Assembly (NCBI GenBank): GCA_023481165.1
Contig: JAMCWO010000150.1
Location: 23,889-87,888 of the forward strand
DNA length: 64,000 bases
Direction of reading: 5' to 3'
Source: Planctomycetota bacterium
GTDB taxonomy: Bacteria; Planctomycetota; Phycisphaerae; Sedimentisphaerales; Anaerobacaceae
The translations under genes were made by a program, and so were the position numbers. Shown one piece after another: positions 61,316 to 64,000 of this stretch (positions are counted from its first letter, which is position 1; the number at the start of each line of letters is the position of its first letter). The notes below the pieces were generated by a model. The model was not told the DNA's origin. It saw only the letters and a program-made list of their open reading frames with translations, and did not search any database.

Positions 61316-62563
61316 TCAGGCCGGCACCGGCACGCGTGACTCGCCGGCGGGCTGGAAGGAGCCGGCGACCGCAGCCGCACGCTCGCACGCCTCGCACCGC
61401 CCCTGCAGATGGTCGAGGACGTTCATGAAATTGATGTACGAATCGTAGGGCGAATCATAGGGATTGAAGTACTTATGGACGTCGCCGTCCGCAAAGTACT
61501 TCGTGCACATGTAATAGAAATGATCCGACGTTTGCAGTTTCCGCCAGTCGGTGAGGATGCGGGCATCATTCGCCCTTTTGATCCTTTTCTCCAGCCGGTA
61601 GAGCTCGTGGATGGCGTTGGACTGCATGGGGTTGCCGAGCCACGCCGAGAGATCGCGCTCCGTGTCCGCCCAACTGATCACGTGCGGGACATCGACCACA
61701 TCCAGCGGCTCATACATCGCGGCCACCTCGCTGGGCGTCTTGAAATTGTTGTCCGGATGCTTGAAGACTTCATCCGGCAGATGGCGCATGAAGTCAAAGA
61801 TGCCGGTGTCCTCCCACTGGTGCTCACCCAGGGTCTCATAGTCCATGAACAGGTTGACCACCTGGCCGCAACCGTTGATGGCGCTGATCCAGTGGCCGAA
61901 CTTGTCGGCCGTCAGCGGCCACTCGGCCCAGTGGCGGTTGGAGAAGCGAAAAGCGATATCGTCGCTCATCGAATAGTTCTTCAGCAGCAGCTTGAGCCGC
62001 CGACACCCGCGGGGCCGGTAGACAAAATTCGCGATGCGGTAGCCGAGGATGTGGTCCGCCCCTTCCGTGATAATCGCATCGAAGCAGCCCATCGCCTCAA
62101 TGAGCAGGCCCAAGTCGTTGTTGTAGATCAGCTCGGTGTTGCGGAACACCAGCGGCGTCTGGCCAAAGAGCTCCTTGATCGTCGCCGCGTGCTTCTTCAC
62201 CTGCTCGATGAACTCCTGGCGCGAGTACAGGAAGCTCAGGCTGTGGTAATACGTCTCCGCCAGGAACTCCACACACCCGGTCTGGGCCAAGGCGTGGAAC
62301 GTGCTGAGCACTTCCGGGCAGTACCGTTGCAGTTGTTCCAGCAGGATGCCGGTCAGGCTGTAGGCAATCCGGAATCGTCCCTTGTGCTGCTGAATGAGCT
62401 TCAGCAGCATGCGGTTGGCCGGGAGATAGCACTTGTTGGCCACCTTCTTGCAGATGGCCGCGTTCTTGGACTCGTCGAAGTACCGGTCATCGTTATCGAA
62501 GACCGTGTAGTGGCGCAGCCGCATCGGCTGGTGAACCTGGAAGTAGAAGCACACCGAAGGCAT
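61316..62563 (-). CDS. GH57-family alpha-glucanase (alpha-amylase/4-alpha-glucanotransferase type)
   Basis: A 415-residue glycoside hydrolase beginning MPSVCFYFQVHQPMRLRHYTVFD, a GH57 opening motif. Motifs include ETYYHSLSFLY, FRNTELIYNNDLG, IITEGADHILGYR with a probable nucleophile Glu region and LFMDYETLGEHQWEDTGIFDFM with a probable acid/base Asp region. It lacks signal peptide and acts in the cytoplasm on glycogen or maltodextrin. The start ATG 62563 follows AAGGATGGGG; the open frame further upstream is in the shadow of the glycosyltransferase. It lies between the glycosyltransferase and debranching enzyme. Confidence 0.9.
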   Translation of the reverse strand: MPSVCFYFQVHQPMRLRHYTVFDNDDRYFDESKNAAICKKVANKCYLPANRMLLKLIQQHKGRFRIAYSLTGILLEQLQRYCPEVLSTFHALAQTGCVEFLAETYYHSLSFLYSRQEFIEQVKKHAATIKELFGQTPLVFRNTELIYNNDLGLLIEAMGCFDAIITEGADHILGYRIANFVYRPRGCRRLKLLLKNYSMSDDIAFRFSNRHWAEWPLTADKFGHWISAINGCGQVVNLFMDYETLGEHQWEDTGIFDFMRHLPDEVFKHPDNNFKTPSEVAAMYEPLDVVDVPHVISWADTERDLSAWLGNPMQSNAIHELYRLEKRIKRANDARILTDWRKLQTSDHFYYMCTKYFADGDVHKYFNPYDSPYDSYINFMNVLDHLQGRCEACERAAAVAGSFQPAGESRVPVPA

Positions 62564-62619
62564 GATGACACCCCATCCTTTCGCTAATCCATCGATCCTT
62601 CTCTGCGTGCCGGGACGCT

Positions 62620-63921
62620 CTACACCGGCACGAGCATTTCCTGGTAAATCTCCAGGCAGCGCCGCGCTGCGTCCCGCCACCGCAGTTTGCGGACCTCGAA
62701 ATTGCCATGGCTGCGCAAAGTCATCTGCAGCGGCGGATATTTCAACACGGCCACCATCTTGTTGGCCATCTCGTTGACATCCCAGAAATCGACCTTCAGC
62801 GCGTGCCGCAGCACCTCGGAGACACCGCTTTGCTTGCTGATGATGACCGGGACATCGTTGTCCAGCGCCTCCAGCGGCGCGATGCCGAACGGCTCGGAAA
62901 CCGACGGCATCACATACAGGTCCGCCATCTTGTAGATTCGGCGGACATCGCCCCCGCGGAGAAAGCCCGTGAAGAGCACCCTGTGGCCGATTCCCAACTG
63001 GGCCGCCAGCTCGACCGAGCGGTGCATCATATCGCCCGACCCGGCCATCACGAACTTGACGTTGTCCATCACCTCGAGCACTTTCTTGGCGGCATAAAGG
63101 AAATACTCCGGGCCTTTCTGCATCGTGATGCGGCCCAGGAACAGCACGATCTTCTCCTCCCGGCGAATGCTGATCGGCGCGACCGACCAACTCCCGTTGC
63201 GCTCCACCCCGTTATAAACGACCTCCACCTTATCGCCCGGGATTCCATAACGGCTGATGACGATCCCGCGCGTGAACTGGCTGACGGCGATCACCTTGTC
63301 GGCCTGCTCCAGACCTTGCCGCTCGATGTCGTACACCAGTTGATTGACGTGCTCCCCGCTGCGATCGAACTCCGTCGAGTGGATGTGTACGACCAGGGGC
63401 TTTCCGGTCAGCGCGGCCACGCCGACGGCGGCCGGATACGTCATCCAGTCGTGGGCGTGGATCACATCGAACTCTTCCTCCTGCGCCAACTCCATCGCCA
63501 TCGCGGCATAGCGGTGCACTTCCCGGTAGAGATCGCCTGCGTAATCGAGACCGGCGTTCGCCTCCGTCAGACTCGCGGCGCCGCCTGCGGCGCGCCGGCA
63601 GCGCAGGATCTCGCTGATCTTCTCATCATAAGCCGCCGGCGTGGCGTACGGCCGCAGCGGCGACAGGATCGACCGAAACGTGACATTCTTCAGTTCCTGC
63701 TGCCGCGCCGCTGTGCCGTCGCGCCGGCGCAACCCCGGCGTCAGCAGCCTGACATGGGTGGCATACTGGCCGTCCACCATCTTGGGCAGAACAAAGGTCA
63801 CCTTCACGCCGAGCTGGTCCAGCGCCTTCGTCAGTCCGTAGCAGGCCGTTCCCAACCCCCCGCTGATGAATGGCGGGAACTCCCAGCCCAGCATGAAAAC
63901 TCGTACATGTGCCCCACGCAT
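62620..63921 (-). CDS. Glycogen synthase-like glycosyltransferase (GT4/GT5 fold)
   Basis: A 433-residue GT-B enzyme. It has an N-terminal acceptor loop MLGWEFPPFISGGLGTACYGL, HAHDWMTYPAAVGVAALTGKPLVVHIHSTEFDRSG, VVYNGVE, the donor-binding VLFLGRITMQKGPEYFLYAA and the E-x7-E motif EPFGIAPLEALDNDVPVI. It is of the family often called glycogen/starch synthase-like, making alpha-1,4-glucan from a nucleotide sugar. First gene of the glycosyltransferase - GH57 - debranching trio; 56 bp separate it from GH57. The first 79 bp upstream lie at the window edge. Confidence 0.92.
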   Translation of the reverse strand: MRGAHVRVFMLGWEFPPFISGGLGTACYGLTKALDQLGVKVTFVLPKMVDGQYATHVRLLTPGLRRRDGTAARQQELKNVTFRSILSPLRPYATPAAYDEKISEILRCRRAAGGAASLTEANAGLDYAGDLYREVHRYAAMAMELAQEEEFDVIHAHDWMTYPAAVGVAALTGKPLVVHIHSTEFDRSGEHVNQLVYDIERQGLEQADKVIAVSQFTRGIVISRYGIPGDKVEVVYNGVERNGSWSVAPISIRREEKIVLFLGRITMQKGPEYFLYAAKKVLEVMDNVKFVMAGSGDMMHRSVELAAQLGIGHRVLFTGFLRGGDVRRIYKMADLYVMPSVSEPFGIAPLEALDNDVPVIISKQSGVSEVLRHALKVDFWDVNEMANKMVAVLKYPPLQMTLRSHGNFEVRKLRWRDAARRCLEIYQEMLVPV

Positions 63922-64000
63922 GTTGCGGTGCCGGTGTGTCCCCGATCCGGCCTCCCTATTGTTTTGTCACCCTTGTCCTGCGGGACGGTCCACCGGCCAA

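Overview
The window looks like a chromosomal segment of a GC-rich planctomycete, most likely of the Phycisphaerae/Sedimentisphaerales type. That placement is inferred from gene content: paired NfeD proteins with a FloA flotillin, a type II secretion/pseudopilin operon with several large pseudopilins, CNNM/CorC pairs, a NupG-like sugar permease with Gfo/Idh and TIM-barrel partners, and many short intergenic palindromic repeats. No 16S rRNA or tRNA gene was seen, so the assignment is not proven. The first gene is cut by the left edge; the last gene starts 79 bp from the right edge.

Layout. 1-3.3 kb: membrane-organising cluster (NfeD1-like, short NfeD, FloA, partner protein). 3.4-9.9 kb: a PH-domain membrane protein and a TPR protein on the minus strand, a response regulator with a small coupled protein, divergent from a soluble histidine kinase that runs into two overlapping CNNM/CBS transport-type proteins. 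9.97-14.5 kb: a polytopic glycosyltransferase-like protein, a PBP4-type D-Ala-D-Ala carboxypeptidase and a lipoprotein. 15-18.9 kb: aspartate-family amino-acid genes (hom, an ApgM/putative homoserine kinase, lysC), followed by a membrane-anchored nuclease whose ORF overlaps the end of a convergent sigma-54 activator. 21-25.5 kb: phosphohexomutase, serA, a DUF2752 protein and a divergent inositol-monophosphatase-family enzyme.

25.5-39.9 kb is one long minus-strand secretion/pilus operon: two GspE/PilB ATPases, a PilT-like ATPase, GspF, six N-methylation-type pseudopilins and a very long GspK-like protein, behind a near-consensus TTGACA-18-TATAAT promoter. No secretin, GspL/M or prepilin peptidase lies in the window. 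39.9-43.9 kb (minus): cinA, a zinc alcohol dehydrogenase, a YchF-like GTPase and an orphan fumarase beta subunit. 44-50.6 kb: siroheme-type dehydrogenase, U32 peptidase, a KaiC-like/PEP-synthase-like fusion, rplU and a D-amino acid aminotransferase. 50.6-53.7 kb: MFS permease, TIM-barrel isomerase and Gfo/Idh oxidoreductase. 54.2-59 kb: a UroD-family methyltransferase and a minus-strand cluster led by an ArsR-rhodanese fusion with a visible operator and promoter, followed by a CGGC protein, a frameshifted nucleoside phosphorylase, a four-helix membrane protein, an outer-membrane barrel remnant and a cysteine desulfurase. 59.2-63.9 kb: an alpha-glucan trio (GT4/5-type glycosyltransferase, GH57, glycogen debranching enzyme).

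The most unusual property is the density of short non-coding repeats. Several independent palindromic families end in GTCA...TGAC, and AT-rich tandem-like families (AAGTTTGAAGT, GATTTCGGATT) also occur. Several lie exactly at gene starts and supply or overlap start codons and N-terminal residues. A second theme is three genes whose -10 box lies 6-8 nt before the start codon, which predicts leaderless transcripts.
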